DNA of 6,362 nucleotides. Source: an uncultured Bacillota bacterium. Lineage in GTDB: Bacteria > Bacillota > Clostridia > Tissierellales > Tissierellaceae. Below, piece by piece: positions 4,430 through 6,362 of the stretch. The position numbers and the translations under genes were made by a program. Under the pieces are notes generated by a model that saw only the letters and a program-made list of their open reading frames with translations, made no database searches and was not told where the DNA came from. Each line of letters starts with the position of its first letter. Position 1 is the first letter of the stretch. Location: the NCBI GenBank assembly GCA_937951995.1, contig CALGAG010000124.1, forward strand, positions 1-6,362. The letters run 5' to 3'.

Positions 4430-6286
4430 CTAATCACCATAAAAATCCCTTGCCAACTCATCTAAATGTCCAAGCTCAACTAAAAGCTCCTTCTCTGGTA
4501 TGCCTGTTTCCATATCAATTCTAGCCGCCTTGAAGAAGTTCTTGCTTAGCTTCTCTTCATCTACAGTGATTCCTTCAAGGGGTCCTTCTGTCTGAGGTGG
4601 ATTCCCAAAAGCCCGTTGAGTAATTGTAAAGTCAGATGGCTTCAAGCCTTCCCTTACGTTGAATGCATGTCTTAGCATGAAAATTCTCCAACCAGTCTCA
4701 TGAACCTTTTTCTCATCGTAGTCGATTCCAGTAATTGCGGTCAAAAACTCATTCTGAGCTTCAGGAGGTGCTGCATAGGCATTGAACATACACAAGCTAC
4801 TTGCATTCATAACCTCATTGTTTGTTGTAAGCCCCAGGTCCATCTGTCCAGTATCATCATAGTTATACTTGCTTGGGTCTGTGCTCATCATCTGTATCAA
4901 TCCCAAGCCTCCCTTTACGTGTCTTCCTGGTGTCGGGTCATACTTGTAGGTTCTTGCCAGTCCTGGTGCATACTTCGGATCATGCATTGGCAATTCTATG
5001 CCTGAGGCAGTCTGAAGGAACTCTTCCCCTTTACCCCAATGCTTGGCAGCATAGGCTGAGCCATTTGCAAGAACAGCTCCACAACCTTCACCGTCGGCCA
5101 TCTTCTGAAGAAGCTCGACCATCGCTTCACCATTTCCCCAGGTAAGATCGATGCCATCAAGCTCATCCTTGGTAAGTACTCCTTTATCATAGCACTCCAT
5201 AGCCCAGGCAACAGTCATACCTGCAGAAATTGTATCAAAACCGTATCTGTTGCAGATCTCATTGCATTTCATAATGGCATCAGCCTCACCGCACAGACAT
5301 GTGCTTCCAAATGATGCAGCAGTTTCATACTCAGGCCTTTCAGTCTCTTCCATTGGCCATCTTCCGTCATCTACACTATATATTGCACCGCAACCTAATG
5401 GGCATGCTGAACAATTGTATTTTTTAGTCTTATACTTATCTATTGTAGCAGCAGTTACCTTCTCAGCATTTTCTTCACCGAAATCTACAATACCTACTCC
5501 ATCCCAGTTCTTTACAGGTGAATCCCCACTTAGTGCAGATGCTGCTGTTCCAACACCTGTCCCAAAGGTTCCAAAAGCCTTAGCCAGTTCGCTTGTTTTC
5601 ATGAACTCCCCAATTTTTTTGTTAATTTCGAGAACCTTTTCTGGATTAGACACGGGTATTTCTCCTGTGCCTCTTACAGCTATAGCCTTAAGCTTTTTGG
5701 ATCCCATTACAGCTCCACCGCCACCTCTTCCGGGTGCGCGGTGTCCATCGTTAATCGGACAAGAAAGAAGTGAAAGTCTTTCCCCAGCTGGTCCAATTGC
5801 AGAAACCCTAATTTTAGGCTCGCCTGTTTCTTTCTTCAATTCCTCCCAAACCTCTTTGGAATCCATCCCCCAAAGATTTGAAGCATCCCTAATCTCCACC
5901 TTGCCATCATTAATGTAGATGTAAACCGGCTTATCACTTGCGCCACTAACAAATAGTGCATCATAACCCGCCTTTTTTAGTTCAGGCCCAAAGAAGCCTC
6001 CAGAGTTAGCATCATTCCATCCTCCTGTTACCGGAGACTTATGTACGGTTGTATATCTTCCTCCAAAGAATGCCTTTGTCGCACTTGTAGGTCCAGTAAT
6101 GAATCCCATTACGTTTTCAGGCCCCAGCGGATCCACGCCTGCAGGCATCATCTCATATAGTATTTTTGCTCCGAAGCCATATCCTCCTATGTAATATTCT
6201 GCCATTTCCTTTGTCAGTTCCTTTTCTTCAATACTGCCTTCAGTAAGATTCACAAACAACATCTTCCCAGCATAACCGTATAGCAT
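4430..6286 (-). CDS. Tungsten/molybdenum-pterin aldehyde:ferredoxin oxidoreductase (AOR family)
   Basis: A 618-residue AOR-family enzyme, the usual length for this family. Members oxidise aldehydes to acids with ferredoxin as partner, or reduce acids in reverse, using a bis-pterin tungsten (or molybdenum) centre and one [4Fe-4S] cluster in the cytoplasm. Numbering from the chosen Met: GGRYTTVHKSP (75-85, pterin-binding region), TGGWNDANSGG (87-97) and GRGGGGAVMGSKKLKAIA (186-203). The cluster ligands are Cys292, Cys295 and Cys299 (CSACPLGC) plus Cys499 (SLCMF), with spacing as in Pyrococcus AOR. RPEYET (317-322) and MHDPKYAPG (434-442) supply probable active-site Glu and His. An ATG six bases upstream at 6292 touches AGGAGG directly, so the second ATG, six bases from that site, is the better start. 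Substrate range cannot be read from sequence. No cofactor genes are visible, but the upstream side is cut by the window. Confidence 0.93.
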   Translation of the reverse strand: MLYGYAGKMLFVNLTEGSIEEKELTKEMAEYYIGGYGFGAKILYEMMPAGVDPLGPENVMGFITGPTSATKAFFGGRYTTVHKSPVTGGWNDANSGGFFGPELKKAGYDALFVSGASDKPVYIYINDGKVEIRDASNLWGMDSKEVWEELKKETGEPKIRVSAIGPAGERLSLLSCPINDGHRAPGRGGGGAVMGSKKLKAIAVRGTGEIPVSNPEKVLEINKKIGEFMKTSELAKAFGTFGTGVGTAASALSGDSPVKNWDGVGIVDFGEENAEKVTAATIDKYKTKKYNCSACPLGCGAIYSVDDGRWPMEETERPEYETAASFGSTCLCGEADAIMKCNEICNRYGFDTISAGMTVAWAMECYDKGVLTKDELDGIDLTWGNGEAMVELLQKMADGEGCGAVLANGSAYAAKHWGKGEEFLQTASGIELPMHDPKYAPGLARTYKYDPTPGRHVKGGLGLIQMMSTDPSKYNYDDTGQMDLGLTTNNEVMNASSLCMFNAYAAPPEAQNEFLTAITGIDYDEKKVHETGWRIFMLRHAFNVREGLKPSDFTITQRAFGNPPQTEGPLEGITVDEEKLSKNFFKAARIDMETGIPEKELLVELGHLDELARDFYGD

Positions 6287-6288
6287 AT

Positions 6289-6360
6289 TCATCCTCCTCT
6301 ACAATAAACATAATTTTCTGTCTTATTGGATGTATACTCAGTTTTAATGCCTTCAAGCGT
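6289..6360 (-). other. Open frame from the window edge ending in Gly-Gly before AOR (possible tail of an upstream gene)
   Basis: One minus-strand frame is open from the window edge for 23 codons and ends YVYCRGG then TGA. The TGA overlaps the ATG at 6292 in an ATGA junction. Such overlap suggests translational coupling, and a Gly-Gly end would suit a MoaD/ThiS-like sulfur carrier, a family often found beside AOR genes. However, the two glycine codons are themselves the Shine-Dalgarno bases, the frame is short enough to be open by chance, and the usual FPPVGGG ending is absent. No convincing AOR promoter is seen in these 70 bp either. Confidence 0.2.
6293..6300 (-). promoter_or_regulatory. Ribosome binding site deciding the AOR start
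   Basis: AGAGGAGG occupies these eight bases on the minus strand. It directly abuts the ATG at 6292, leaving no spacer, and stands six bases from the in-frame ATG at 6286. The latter spacing is normal, so initiation at 6286 is preferred. Confidence 0.75.
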
Positions 6361-6362
6361 TA

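Noticed and set aside
4996..5211. A 71-codon minus-strand open frame overlapping AOR in another frame
   Set aside because: It lies wholly inside the AOR coding region in a different frame and has no recognisable domain or supported start.
5250..5918. A 222-codon plus-strand open frame inside AOR
   Set aside because: It is antisense to conserved AOR sequence including the cysteine cluster, has a Ser/Pro-rich composition typical of shadow frames, and lacks a ribosome site.
6293..6362. A promoter for AOR, from TTGAAG and TATACA on the minus strand
   Set aside because: The spacer would be only 14 bp and no extended -10 element is present, so I do not call it. The true promoter may lie outside the window.

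Overview
The window looks like a chromosomal segment of a strictly anaerobic Firmicute, most likely a member of the Clostridia. This is an inference. It rests on tRNA-sensing T-box leaders, very strong AGGAGG-type ribosome binding sites, a sigma-A-type TTGACA/TACAAT promoter, a Staphylococcus-type class I fructose-bisphosphate aldolase, and a tungsten/molybdenum aldehyde:ferredoxin oxidoreductase. Genus cannot be fixed from the sequence.

All genes lie on the minus strand, so transcription runs from high to low coordinates. (1) About 6286-4430 encodes an aldehyde:ferredoxin oxidoreductase (AOR), closed by a GC-rich hairpin at 4382-4412. (2) A 239-bp gap follows, with a candidate promoter and a perfect TGTACA-AAG-TGTACA palindrome over the predicted transcription start. 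(3) 4190-3303 encodes class I fructose-1,6-bisphosphate aldolase (fda). A HutD/Ves-family protein follows at 3236-2637, probably on the same mRNA, and a 13-bp-stem hairpin lies at 2593-2626. (4) The 699-bp stretch 2636-1938 has no ordinary gene. It holds a consensus promoter followed by two complete, tandem T-box riboswitches, each with its own terminator and each reading the serine codon UCC. A strongly led nine-codon ORF comes next. (5) 1937-1023 encodes a short, ACT-less D-3-phosphoglycerate dehydrogenase (serA). (6) 872-1 is the N-terminal ~290 residues of an M20D metallo-amidohydrolase that runs off the window.

The most notable part is the tandem serine T-box array controlling serA. The two leaders are offset by 231 bp, align without gaps over 188 bp (about 88% identity by hand count), and carry compensatory changes in their helices. 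Both therefore look functional rather than one being a decaying copy. Because the SerA lacks the C-terminal domains used for serine feedback in longer forms, uncharged tRNA-Ser sensed twice in series may be the main control on serine synthesis. The other genes (AOR, aldolase, HutD-like, amidohydrolase) point to central carbon and amino-acid metabolism but do not form one obvious pathway.
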